Source of the DNA: CAZVEV01 sp964625865
GTDB lineage: Bacteria; Planctomycetota; Phycisphaerae; SM23-33
Direction: 5' to 3'
DNA: 22,631 nt
Assembly: GCA_964625865.1 (NCBI GenBank)
Contig: CAZVEV010000069.1
Coordinates: 1 to 22,631 of the forward strand
Part shown: positions 1-7,413 of the stretch, in pieces
Numbering within the stretch: position 1 is the first letter of the stretch
How the letters are laid out: every line of letters begins with the position of its first letter
Notes under the pieces: generated by a model
Told to the model about the DNA's origin: nothing
What the model saw: only the letters and a program-made list of their open reading frames with translations
The model's database searches: none
Translations under genes and position numbers: made by a program

Positions 1-1
1 C

Positions 2-736
2 CTGCGGAGCTTCGACCGCGCCATGCCCGAGGAGATCAACCGCGTCCTGACCGATGCGATCAGCGACCTGCTGTTCGTCACCGAGAAGTCCGGGCGCGAG
101 AACCTGCTCAATGAAGGGGTGGCGGAGGAGCGCATTTCTGTCGTCGGCAACGTGATGATCGACACGCTGTTGAAGAACAAGGCCAAGGCCGACGCCTCGA
201 CGATCCTGGACGATCTGGGTCTGGCCGCCGGCGGGTATGCGGCGATGACGCTGCACCGCCCGGCCAACGTGGACGATTCCGTCGTCTTCGCCCGCCTGCT
301 GGACGCGATTGACGTCGTGCAGGCCGATATGCCCGTGGTCTTCCCGATCCACCCGCGAACGCGGAAGAACCTGGCGCCCCTCGGCCTGGCCGACCGGGTG
401 GCGGGGATGGGGAACCTTCGCCTGCTGGACCCGATAGGCTACCTGGACTTCCTGAAGCTGACGTCGTCTGCCCGCGTGGTGCTGACCGACTCGGGCGGCA
501 TCCAGGAAGAGACGACGATCCTGAAAGTCCCCTGCCTGACGCTTCGCGAGAACACCGAGCGTCCGATCACGGCCGAGGTGGGGTCGAACACCATCGTGGG
601 CACGCAGACGGCGGACATCGTGGCGGCGTATCGCGGCATCATGGACGGGACGGCCCGTGCGCCGGAGATTCCCGACCTCTGGGACGGACGCGCCGCCGGA
701 CGCATCGCGCAGATCCTCGCAGAGAAACTTTGCTAG
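2..736 (+). CDS. wecB: UDP-N-acetylglucosamine 2-epimerase (non-hydrolysing), 3' part
   Basis: This gene interconverts UDP-GlcNAc and UDP-ManNAc, a cytoplasmic step that supplies ManNAc-type sugars for surface polysaccharides. The reading frame is open to the left window edge, and the residues before the first internal ATG (LRSFDRA, then MPEEINR) continue the family sequence, so the true start lies outside and the 5' third is missing. Visible family motifs are LLFVTE, the His motif in LHRPANVDD, the UDP-binding TDSGGIQEE, and LRENTERP with the trailing GSNTIVG. The C-terminus is complete, ending in TAG at 734-736. A NusG-like gene and a sulfate-activation gene follow on the same strand, which fits the edge of a polysaccharide locus. 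The identification is firm; the pathway assignment is inference. Confidence 0.93.
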   Translation: MRSFDRAMPEEINRVLTDAISDLLFVTEKSGRENLLNEGVAEERISVVGNVMIDTLLKNKAKADASTILDDLGLAAGGYAAMTLHRPANVDDSVVFARLLDAIDVVQADMPVVFPIHPRTRKNLAPLGLADRVAGMGNLRLLDPIGYLDFLKLTSSARVVLTDSGGIQEETTILKVPCLTLRENTERPITAEVGSNTIVGTQTADIVAAYRGIMDGTARAPEIPDLWDGRAAGRIAQILAEKLC

Positions 737-814
737 CGGACGGGATCGGGCGAGGTCCGAAAGAGAGTCGCCGTCCAGCGATGCCAAAGAAAGCTCCCTG
801 ACTGCGTCGGGGGT

Positions 815-840
815 CCCCCGGACGCACTTCGGGGGCTTTG
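815..840 (+). terminator. putative terminator after the epimerase gene
   Basis: CCCCCG (815-820) pairs with CGGGGG (830-835) around a 9-nt loop and is followed by CTTTGG. The T-tract is short, so termination may be weak. An overlapping alternative hairpin (GCGTC at 804-808 with GACGC at 821-825) could compete with it. Confidence 0.4.
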
Positions 841-845
841 GTCTG

Positions 846-874
846 TTTACGCTGCTGTCCAAGAATGCTATCTT
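846..874 (+). promoter_or_regulatory. candidate sigma-70 promoter for the NusG-like gene
   Basis: TTTACG (846-851) and TATCTT (869-874) are separated by 17 bp. Each box matches consensus at four of six positions. It lies after the preceding terminator and about 60 bp before the start codon at 932. Confidence 0.35.
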
Positions 875-931
875 CTGGGCTATGCACCGAATCGCTGCAA
901 TCTGCCCTGATGTCCGAAAGGTCCTGATCGC

Positions 932-1483
932 GTGTTGAAGGCCTCGGAAAACCCGCCGATCCTGTTTCCGGAAGCCCAGGAGCTGGCCGAGCTGGCCGGC
1001 ACGTGGTGGGTCGCGCATACCAAGCCGCGCCAGCAGAAGGCCCTGGCCTGGGACATCCTCCGCCTCGCCGGCGGCGGGTACTTCCTGCCCATGTACGAAG
1101 CCCGACGGAAGAGCCGCGGGCGCACCTGGAAGACCATCCTGCCCTTGTTTCCCGGATACGTCTTCCTCTGCTGCGACGACGACCAGCGCGGGGCCGCCCT
1201 GAAGACCAATCGCATTGCGAACCTCATCCCCGTGCCCGATCAAGCGCAGTTGGTCCGGGAACTGGACGCCGTCAAGCGCCTGCTCGAATCGAAGGCCGGC
1301 ATCGATCCGTATCCGCAGTTGAAGCGCGGCAAGACCTGCCGGATCCGCAGCGGCCCGCTGGCCGGGCTCGAGGGGCAGATCGAACGACGCAAGGGCCATC
1401 TGCGATTCATCGTCAGCGTCTCGATCCTCGGCCAGGGCGCGATGGTCGAAATCGACGCCGACGTGCTCGAACCGACGGACTGA
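932..1483 (+). CDS. NusG-like transcription antiterminator (UpxY/RfaH-type paralogue)
   Basis: The 183-residue product has the NusG N-terminal (NGN) fold signature: WWVAHTKPRQQKALA near residues 24-38, then LPLFPGYVFL near 70-79. A C-terminal KOW-type segment, KRGKTCRIRSGPLAGLEGQI, lies around residues 130-150. Housekeeping NusG normally sits beside secE and ribosomal protein genes. This copy instead lies between a sugar-nucleotide epimerase and a sulfate-activating gene, the usual setting of specialised NusG paralogues that help polymerase read long polysaccharide operons. The start is GTG at 932, with AAAGG at 917-921 about 10 nt upstream; TTG at 935 is an alternative. A dedicated operon-antiterminator role is inference from context. 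Confidence 0.85.
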   Translation: MLKASENPPILFPEAQELAELAGTWWVAHTKPRQQKALAWDILRLAGGGYFLPMYEARRKSRGRTWKTILPLFPGYVFLCCDDDQRGAALKTNRIANLIPVPDQAQLVRELDAVKRLLESKAGIDPYPQLKRGKTCRIRSGPLAGLEGQIERRKGHLRFIVSVSILGQGAMVEIDADVLEPTD

Positions 1484-1500
1484 CCGTACCATGGCCATCC

Positions 1501-1590
1501 CGTAGACGCGGCATCTTGCCGCGTTGCCAGAGCACGTGGGGTCGACGGACGGACCTGAAGTCCGGGAAGCGGCAAGATGCCGTTTCTACG
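1501..1590. repeat. REP-like pair of palindromic units in inverted orientation
   Basis: Two units face each other. The left unit (1501-1528) contains GCGGCA-tct-TGCCGC. The right unit (1564-1590) contains CGGCA-aga-TGCCG. Both share the outer CGTAGA and the core GGCATCTTGCCGC in opposite orientation. A small hairpin (GGAC/GTCC) lies between them. The arrangement resembles paired bacterial REP units. It fills the gap before the sulfate-activation gene, together with a separate hairpin (TCCCGG-ctcg-CCGGGA) near 1594-1609. Confidence 0.7.
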
Positions 1591-1635
1591 TTCCCGGCTC
1601 GCCGGGAGCGGCACAACACGACGGAAAGCTGAGCA

Positions 1636-3309
1636 ATGGACACACATCTGATCCAGCCGCACGGCGGTCAACTGGTCAACCTGCTGGCCGATGCCGAACG
1701 GGCAGACGAGCTGAAGGCCCTCTCGCGCGACTGGGCCTCGTGGAACCTGACGCCCCGCCAGGTGTGCGACCTGGAACTGCTGATCACCGGGGCGTTCTCG
1801 CCCCTGACGGGTTTCCTGGGTCGGGCCGACTACCAGAGCGTCTGTGAGACGATGCGGCTGGCCGACGGGGCGCTCTGGCCGATCCCGGTGATGCTCGACG
1901 TCAGCGAGGACGTCGCCGGCGGGCTGGCCCCCGACGACAGGCTCGCCCTGCGCGACGCGGAAGGCTACATCCTGGCCGTCCTGACCGTCGGGGACGTCTG
2001 GCAGGCGGACCTGGGCGCCGAGGCGGAAAAGGTCTATGGCACGACCGCCCCCGAGCATCCGGGCGTCGCCTGCCTGAACGAGAACACCAACACGTGGTAC
2101 GTCGGCGGGTCGATAGAAGCCCTCGCGGCTCCGAAGCACTACGACTTCGTCTCCTCGCGCCTGACGCCCGCCGAGGTGCGCCAGGAGATCGCCCGGCGCG
2201 GCTGGCGAAGCGTCGTGGCGTTCCATACCCGCCGCCCGATACACCGCGCCGAGTGGGAACTGACGTCCCGCGCCGCAGCCGACCTGGACGCCGGGCTGCT
2301 GATCCACGCAGCCGTGGGCATGACCCTGCCCGACGAAGTGGACCACTACACCCGCGTGCGCTGTTACCAGGCGGCGATGCGGCACTATGCGCCCGGCGCG
2401 GCGATGATGAGCATTCTGCCGCTTGCCCCGCGGATGGCGGGGCCGCGAGAGGCGGTGTGGCACGCGATTGTCGGCAAGAACTACGGCTGCTCGCACCTGA
2501 TCGCGGGGTGCGACTGCGCGGCGGAACTGGCCCGTCACGAGGCGGAGCTCGGCGTGGCCCCCGTGCCGGTCGAGCCGAGGGTCTACCTGCCCGACCGCGA
2601 CGCGCAGGTCCCGGCCGACGAAGTACCCGACGGCGCCGAGGCGCTGTCGATATCGGACGCCGAACTTCGCGAGTACCTCGACGACGGACGCGAGGTCCCC
2701 GCGTGGTTCAGCTTCCCCGAGGTCCTCGCCGAATTGCAGCGCACGTATCCGCCGCGGAGCAGGCAGGGCTTTACGGTGTTCTTCACGGGCCTCAGCGGGT
2801 CGGGCAAGAGCACGATCGCCAACGTGCTGGCCGCGAGGCTGCTCGAGATCGGCGGGCGCCCGGTGACGCTGTGGGACGGCGACATCGTGCGGACGAATCT
2901 CTCCAGCGAACTGGGGTTCTCGCGCGAGCACCGCGACGTCAACATCCGGCGGATCGGCTTCGTGGCTGCCCAGGACACCAAGAACGGCGGGATCGCGATC
3001 TGCGCCCCGATTGCCCCATACGCGGCGGCCAGGCAGGCCAACCGCGAGTTGATCTCGTCCTACGGCGGGTACGTTCTGGTCCACGTCGCCACGTCGGTCG
3101 ACGTCTGCGAGCAGCGCGACACGAAGGGCCTCTACGCCAAGGCCCGCGCCGGCATCATCAAAGAGTTCACGGGCATCTCCGACCCCTACGAGCCCCCCGA
3201 CGACGCCGACCTGGTCCTGGACACGGTGGACACCACCCCCGAACAGTGCGCCGAACAGGTCATCGCCCACCTGCAAGAACGCGGGTATCTCGAACGCGGT
3301 GAGGTGTAA
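1636..3309 (+). CDS. fused ATP-sulfurylase-like / adenylylsulfate kinase
   Basis: The 557-residue protein joins an ATP-sulfurylase-like domain (about residues 1-370) to an APS kinase domain (about 375-557). The kinase looks intact: P-loop GLSGSGKST at 385-393, DGDIVRTNLSSELGFS, NIRRIGFVA, and the closing KARAGIIKEFTGISDPYE. It should make PAPS from APS. The sulfurylase half keeps the fold signature (LELLITGAFSPLTGFL near the N-terminus) but its catalytic motifs are altered. The family's QxRNPxHRAH reads HTRRPIHRAE (197-206), losing the Asn and second His, and GRDHA reads GCDCA (291-295), losing Arg and His. This half may therefore be inactive in ATP sulfurylation. Neighbours suggest sulfation of a surface polysaccharide. 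The start ATG is preceded by a weak GGAAAG. Names such as sat/cysC would overstate the first activity. Confidence 0.88.
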   Translation: MDTHLIQPHGGQLVNLLADAERADELKALSRDWASWNLTPRQVCDLELLITGAFSPLTGFLGRADYQSVCETMRLADGALWPIPVMLDVSEDVAGGLAPDDRLALRDAEGYILAVLTVGDVWQADLGAEAEKVYGTTAPEHPGVACLNENTNTWYVGGSIEALAAPKHYDFVSSRLTPAEVRQEIARRGWRSVVAFHTRRPIHRAEWELTSRAAADLDAGLLIHAAVGMTLPDEVDHYTRVRCYQAAMRHYAPGAAMMSILPLAPRMAGPREAVWHAIVGKNYGCSHLIAGCDCAAELARHEAELGVAPVPVEPRVYLPDRDAQVPADEVPDGAEALSISDAELREYLDDGREVPAWFSFPEVLAELQRTYPPRSRQGFTVFFTGLSGSGKSTIANVLAARLLEIGGRPVTLWDGDIVRTNLSSELGFSREHRDVNIRRIGFVAAQDTKNGGIAICAPIAPYAAARQANRELISSYGGYVLVHVATSVDVCEQRDTKGLYAKARAGIIKEFTGISDPYEPPDDADLVLDTVDTTPEQCAEQVIAHLQERGYLERGEV

Positions 3310-3344
3310 CGCACCCACAACGCGCGGGCGACGTTGCGATCCGT

Positions 3345-4910
3345 TTACCCTTCGGCGGCGGCGCGTTGGCGGAGTTTGTAGCGCTGGATCTTGCCGGTGG
3401 CGGTCTTGGGCAGGTCCTCGACGAAGATGATGCTCCGCGGGTACTTGTGCGGGGCGGTGTTCTTCTTGACGAACGTCTGCAGCTCGCGAACCATCTCGTC
3501 CGAGCCGGGATGGCTGTCCTTCAGCACGACGTAGGCGCGCGGTTTGAGCAGGCCCTCGGCATCGGGCACGCCCACGACGCCGCTTTCCAGCACGGCGGGG
3601 TGACCGAGCAAAATCGACTCGACGTCCGCCGGCCAGACCGCCTGGCCCGAGACCTTGATCATGTCGTCGGTGCGCCCGGCGTACCAGTAGTAGCCGTCTT
3701 CATCCTTGCGGAACTTGTCGTGCGTGTTGATCCACTCGCCGCAGAACGTCTGCTTGGTCTGCTCGTGCTTGTTCCAGTAGCCGTTGGCAATCGAGTCGCC
3801 CTTGATGAACAGCGTCCCTTCGGCGCCGACCGGCACGTCGTTGCCGTCCTCGTCGACGATCCGCGCCTCGTAGCCGGGCACGATCTCGCCGGTGGAGCCG
3901 GGCTTGACGCGACCGGGCCTGTTCGAGATGAAGATGTGCAGGATCTCCGTCGACCCGATGCCGTCGAGGATCTCCACGCCGAACAGGTTCAGCCACTTGT
4001 CGTACAGCGGTTTGGGCAGGGGCTCGCCCGCGGAGATGCACATCCGCAGGCGACCGACGCTGGTGCGCCCTTCGGTTTCGGCCAGGTGAATCAGGGCCGC
4101 GTAACTGGTCGGCACGCCGTAGAACACCGTCGGCTGGTAGCGGTCGATCACGTCGTAGACCGCCTGGGGCGTGGGCCTGCCCGGCAGGAGGACCGTGGTG
4201 GCGCCCATGCGCAGCGGGAAGTACAGCCCGTTGCCCAGCCCGTAGGCGAAGAACAGCTTGGCCAGCGAGAACGAGACGTCCGACTCGACGAGGCCTATCG
4301 TGTCGCGGGCGTACAGGTCGGCTTCCACGATCATGTCGTGGTGCAGGTGGATGGCGCCCTTGGGGAAGCCGGTCGTGCCCGAACTGTACAGCCAGAACGC
4401 CGTGTCGTCCTTACTGGTGTCGGCGGGCTCCAGTTCGGTCGACGCGTCGGCAAGCAAGGCCGCCATGTCCAGCGGGGCGTCGTGGTTGTCGCCGGAGACC
4501 ACGATGTGTTCGAGGTACTTCAGCTTGCCGCGGATCTCCATGATGTGGCCCAGCAGCGACGAGTGGACCACCAGGACGTGAGCCCTGCTGTCGTTGAGCA
4601 GGTACTCGTAGTCCTTGGCCATCAGGATCGTGTTCATGGGAATCGCGATGGCGCCGATCTTGATCGCCCCGAAGAACGCGTAGACGCACTCGGGGTTGTC
4701 GGGCATGAGAATGGCGACCCGCTGCTCCATCCGCACGCCGAGGCCCAGCAGGGCGTTGCCCATGCGGTTGACGTTGTCCAGGAGTTGCTGGTAGGTCACC
4801 GTCTGGTCGCCGCAGAGGATCGCGGTGTTGTCACCGCGACCGGCGGCGACGTTGTCGTCAACGAACGTCGTGGTGGCGTTCATCCGTTCAGGAAGTTCTA
4901 ACGCAGCCAT
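3345..4910 (-). CDS. benzoate-CoA ligase family protein (AMP-forming acyl-CoA synthetase)
   Basis: This 521-residue enzyme of the ANL superfamily activates a carboxylic acid to an acyl-adenylate and transfers it to CoA in the cytoplasm. Motifs in order are WLYSSGTTGFPKG (about 173-185), the acid-binding core YGVPTSYAALI, GIGSTEILHIF, the hinge region YAGRTDDMIKVSGQAVWP, and the catalytic lysine K507 in KTATGKIQRYKLR. Overall layout and phrases such as FFAYGLGNGLYFPLRMGA resemble benzoate-CoA ligases. No ring-reduction genes are in the window, so the substrate (benzoate, another aryl acid or a short acid) is uncertain. The gene is monocistronic and converges on the preceding gene with a 35-bp gap. 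GGGAG lies just upstream of the ATG. It has its own promoter. Confidence 0.85.
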   Translation of the reverse strand: MAALELPERMNATTTFVDDNVAAGRGDNTAILCGDQTVTYQQLLDNVNRMGNALLGLGVRMEQRVAILMPDNPECVYAFFGAIKIGAIAIPMNTILMAKDYEYLLNDSRAHVLVVHSSLLGHIMEIRGKLKYLEHIVVSGDNHDAPLDMAALLADASTELEPADTSKDDTAFWLYSSGTTGFPKGAIHLHHDMIVEADLYARDTIGLVESDVSFSLAKLFFAYGLGNGLYFPLRMGATTVLLPGRPTPQAVYDVIDRYQPTVFYGVPTSYAALIHLAETEGRTSVGRLRMCISAGEPLPKPLYDKWLNLFGVEILDGIGSTEILHIFISNRPGRVKPGSTGEIVPGYEARIVDEDGNDVPVGAEGTLFIKGDSIANGYWNKHEQTKQTFCGEWINTHDKFRKDEDGYYWYAGRTDDMIKVSGQAVWPADVESILLGHPAVLESGVVGVPDAEGLLKPRAYVVLKDSHPGSDEMVRELQTFVKKNTAPHKYPRSIIFVEDLPKTATGKIQRYKLRQRAAAEG

Positions 4911-4946
4911 CGTGTCTCCCTTCGAGGGTCTCGAGATAGACGTTGT

Positions 4947-5003
4947 ATGTTACGGCAACGAACCAGGGCCTGTCAAGTAAAACCTTTACCAAGTTCGACT
5001 TGG
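4947..5003 (-). promoter_or_regulatory. promoter and palindromic operator candidate of the acyl-CoA ligase gene
   Basis: On the minus strand, TTGACA (plus 4971-4976) and TAACAT (plus 4947-4952) are 18 bp apart and about 40 bp before the ATG. Upstream of the -35 box lies a perfect palindrome, CCAAGT-tcg-ACTTGG (4989-5003), next to a second one, GTAAA-acc-TTTAC (4976-4988). The position suits a regulator binding site. No regulator gene is adjacent, so that role is inferred. Confidence 0.55.
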
Positions 5004-5138
5004 CACGATCGCGACTTGAGCAGCACGACAGAAGAGTTTCCCGGTGGCGCCTCGAAAGCCCCATGACAGCGTCGCGGCCACCCCCCGGCGCCGTCGGGGG
5101 GCGTTGTTCATGTTCTTGCGTTTTGTCGACGGAGGGTG

Positions 5139-5167
5139 TTGACAGGATCAGATCGGGGGGGTATAAA
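5139..5167 (+). promoter_or_regulatory. near-consensus sigma-70 promoter of the tRNA gene
   Basis: TTGACA (5139-5144) and TATAAA (5162-5167) are separated by exactly 17 bp. The tRNA begins about 45 nt after the expected transcription start. The strength fits a stable RNA gene. Confidence 0.8.
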
Positions 5168-5217
5168 TAGTGGTTCGATCGTGATGGGATCGCATTCTTC
5201 CATCGCGAATGGCCGAC

Positions 5218-5291
5218 GGGTAGGTAGCTCAGTTCGGTAGAGCACCGCACTGAAAATGCGGGTGTCGGCGGTTCAAATCCGCCCCTGCCCA
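5218..5291 (+). tRNA. tRNA-Phe (anticodon GAA)
   Basis: The cloverleaf is complete. The acceptor stem GGGTAGG pairs with CCTGCCC (one G-T pair) and the discriminator is A at 5291. The D arm is GCTC/GAGC. The anticodon stem CCGCA/TGCGG encloses loop CTGAAAA, with anticodon GAA at 5252-5254. The variable loop has 5 nt, and the T arm GGCGG/CCGCC encloses TTCAAAT. No CCA is encoded. Confidence 0.97.
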
Positions 5292-5301
5292 GTCTCGCAA
5301 G

Positions 5302-5330
5302 CCCACGGACCGGCGTCCGTGGGTTTTCCT
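5302..5330 (+). terminator. rho-independent terminator of tRNA-Phe
   Basis: CCCACGGAC (5302-5310) pairs perfectly with GTCCGTGGG (5315-5323) around a CGGC loop and is followed by TTTTCCTTT. It starts 11 nt after the tRNA end. Confidence 0.9.
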
Positions 5331-5523
5331 TTGCGCTCGAGCGGGGACGGCCAGCATCCCGGCTAAGGGGTCTGGCAGTCCCGTGGCCGCACTTGGCCGA
5401 GAAAAACGACCCTCCCCCCCACCAGCACGCCCAAACGCGGCCAATCGGGTCAGCCGGGCGTCTACGACGGTTTCCGGTTATTCCGAGTATGGCCGGGACG
5501 CGCGACGGGTGGTGCCCGCAATC
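5331..5523. other. intergenic stretch without a gene
   Basis: No supported coding frame is seen. The only structure is an imperfect hairpin with GGGAC-g-GCCAG (about 5344-5354) facing CTGGC-a-GTCCC (about 5372-5382), followed by a C-run. It separates the tRNA terminator from the large palindromic element. Confidence 0.5.
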
Positions 5524-5925
5524 GTAGGGCGCGCAACTGCGTTGCACGCCGTCCGATAATCCGGTGCCTGAAATCCGCAACGGTTGAACGTTCTGCGCCG
5601 GATGCCGGGGTCTTTCGCAGGCCCGAAGGGCTGACCGATCTTGGCCGGGCCCGGCAGGGCCCGGAAGACGTCCCCCCCCCATACCCCAAGGCCCGACGGG
5701 CCGGCAGAGGGATGGCATGGGGGACTCTGTTGCGGACGATCTCTGCCGCCCCTTCGGGGCTAAATGTTTATGTGGCAACCGTTACCGGGCCCTTCCGGGC
5801 CCGGCTAAGATCACTCGGCCCTCCGGGCCTGCACTAACGCCCCCGCCATGTACTCGACGGCGTGGTCATCATTCCCGCCGTGCCATCGAATCATCGGACA
5901 GCCTCAAGCGAGTTGCACGCCCTAC
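5524..5925. repeat. 402-bp imperfect giant palindrome (MITE-like element)
   Basis: The element opens with GTAGGGCG and closes with the reverse complement CGCCCTAC. Matching blocks sit at equal distances from the two ends. Block 5617-5664 and the reverse complement of 5785-5832 agree at about 42 of 48 positions, both 93 bp from their end. Inner blocks 5690-5710 and 5741-5761 (GGCCCGACGGGCCGGCAGAG type) also mirror each other within 2 bp. The outer ~40 bp match well too, for example GTCCGATAAT against GTCCGATGAT. No transposase is encoded, so it would be non-autonomous. The right end overlaps the stop codon of the next gene. A shorter element at 11943-12016 shares its termini. Confidence 0.75.
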
Positions 5926-6635
5926 AATTCCTCGAAGGCCGTCTCTGTTATGCGGCAGGCCTCGGTCAGGCCCAACTGGGACAGCGACAGTTTCACTTCC
6001 ACCGTCTTGCCCTCGAACGCCGCGACGGGGCTATCTCCCCGCGAGCCGGCGGAGATCACGCGCCTCCGCGGGTCGTAACGGTAGACCTCCACGTGCACGA
6101 GCGGCCCGATCGTCGGCCTGGCCGACGCCGTGGCGCGGATCACCGAGTAGCCCGTCGAGACACGCAGCGAGAAGCGGCGGCCCTCGGTGTCGAAGTCGAG
6201 GATGCCCAGCCTGCCCGAGCCCGGGCGCCCCGACGGACCTGCCATCGCCGCCTCGAACGCCCGGGCGACCCCGCGGTCCAGTTCGAACAGGACGTAGAGG
6301 TGCTCGCGATCCCTGGCCAGCCTGATCGTCCTGCAGCCGTACGTGCCGCGCCCGAGCATTCCGGGGCGCGGCGTGATGAACGGTTCAACGTCCGCCCAGT
6401 CGTCGGCGCGCCCGTCGAGGGCGATCCGCGCCAACTGGACGGGTCGTCCCGCCGTCGGCGAGAAGGGTCTGGCCTTGCCCTCGTCGGAGTCGCTGTCGGA
6501 CGGGCCGGACGGGGCTGCCGGGTCGGGCGAGTCATCCGTCTCGAACTCGAACAACCCCTTCCGCGACGACATGACGATGCCCGTCAGCGCCATCAGGATC
6601 GCCAGCCCCAGAAACAGGATGAACCGTTTGCTCAC
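5922..6635 (-). CDS. membrane-anchored hypothetical protein
   Basis: I do not recognise a named family. The N-terminus MSKRFILFLGLAILMALTGI is a single membrane anchor. An acidic, Pro/Ser-rich linker (about 33-55, DDSPDPAAPSGPSDSDSDEG) follows, then an exported globular part of about 180 residues. Phrases such as IALDGRADDWADVEPFI and LARDREHLYVLFELD recall the CBM9-like/DOMON-like sandwich domains of extracytoplasmic proteins; that is a weak resemblance only. The chosen start is GTG at 6635, preceded by GGAGA; an upstream ATG at 6698 would add residues that hide the anchor. The TAG stop lies inside the terminal motif of the 402-bp palindrome. The next gene upstream is divergent. Confidence 0.7.
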   Translation of the reverse strand: MSKRFILFLGLAILMALTGIVMSSRKGLFEFETDDSPDPAAPSGPSDSDSDEGKARPFSPTAGRPVQLARIALDGRADDWADVEPFITPRPGMLGRGTYGCRTIRLARDREHLYVLFELDRGVARAFEAAMAGPSGRPGSGRLGILDFDTEGRRFSLRVSTGYSVIRATASARPTIGPLVHVEVYRYDPRRRVISAGSRGDSPVAAFEGKTVEVKLSLSQLGLTEACRITETAFEEL

Positions 6636-6795
6636 GACCGTCTCTCCGTCATGCCCCCCGCCGGTATGAGTATCGCAAAGGGCCCCGCGTGCGTCCACAG
6701 ATTACCGTTCCGCGCTGCCGGTCGGTGAGATTGTCTTGACAGCGGCGGGTCGGTCGGCGAAAGTCCCCTCTTTCCGTTCGAGACGGCAAACGAGT

Positions 6796-7413
6796 ATGGC
6801 AAGACGAAAGAGAGCAACTGGCGGCGGGTCGGTGTTTCCGGCCTTGGCGCTGATCCTGGCCTGGCTGGTCCCGGGGGCGGGGCACGTCTACATCGGGCGT
6901 CTCCGACGCGGCGTGATCATCTTCATCACGATCACGGCCACCTTCTGGGCGGGTGTCGCCATGGGCGGCGTGATGACCGTCGACAAGCGGACCGAGCGGT
7001 GGTGGTTCGTTGCCAACATCTCCACGGGCATTCACGGCCTGGTCGGTTGGTATCGCAGCGAGCAGGTCTACGACGAGGTCGATCGCGAGATTGACAGCGG
7101 CAAGTATGCCGGAGCGTTCCGCCGGGACCGGAGCGAGATCGCCGCCCAACCGACGCCGCAGGGCCGGCGGCAGGCCGCCGCCGTAACGGGCAAACTGCGA
7201 GAGCAGTACGTCGACAGGGCCCTCTCGGAAAAGGGGTACCGCCTGGCGGCCCCGACCGAGACGGTGGCGCGTGCCTACGCGGGCGTGGCGGGGCTGCTGA
7301 ACCTGCTGTGCGTTTTCGACGCGGCCGTGCTGGCCCTGATGGGGCTCGGCGCCGAGCCGGCGGGGGCAAGGAAGCGAAGGCAGGACGACCCGCAGGAGGG
7401 CCAGAGCCCATGA
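6796..7413 (+). CDS. small multi-pass membrane protein (TM2/DUF6677-like)
   Basis: The 205-residue protein starts with a basic stretch, then a hydrophobic pair around VFPALALILAWLVPGAGHVYIGRLRRGVIIFITITATFW. The motif PGAGHVYIGRLRRG is the turn seen in TM2-type small membrane proteins common in Planctomycetota. A soluble, charged middle region (about 85-165) and a last membrane segment (AGLLNLLCVFDAAVLALMG) follow. The function is unknown. The start ATG at 6796 lacks a strong ribosome-binding site; an in-frame start at 6736 would add an unlikely basic leader. It overlaps the next gene by ATGA, so the two are probably translationally coupled. Confidence 0.75.
   Translation: MARRKRATGGGSVFPALALILAWLVPGAGHVYIGRLRRGVIIFITITATFWAGVAMGGVMTVDKRTERWWFVANISTGIHGLVGWYRSEQVYDEVDREIDSGKYAGAFRRDRSEIAAQPTPQGRRQAAAVTGKLREQYVDRALSEKGYRLAAPTETVARAYAGVAGLLNLLCVFDAAVLALMGLGAEPAGARKRRQDDPQEGQSP

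Noticed and set aside
1240..3318. 692-codon minus-strand frame over the NusG-like and sulfate-activation genes
   Set aside because: It spans two well-supported plus-strand genes and their repeat-filled gap, and shows no domain.
3366..4901. 511-codon plus-strand frame opposite the acyl-CoA ligase
   Set aside because: The minus strand carries the complete set of adenylating-enzyme motifs; the plus-strand product is low-complexity Val/Gly/Asp/Arg sequence.
5081..5101. CCCCCCG/CGGGGGG hairpin as a terminator
   Set aside because: No T-run follows on either strand, and it lies between divergent promoters where no transcript is expected to end.
4943..5170. Small plus-strand open frame between the ligase and tRNA-Phe
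   Set aside because: It has no ribosome-binding site, no family resemblance, and overlaps the promoters of both neighbours.
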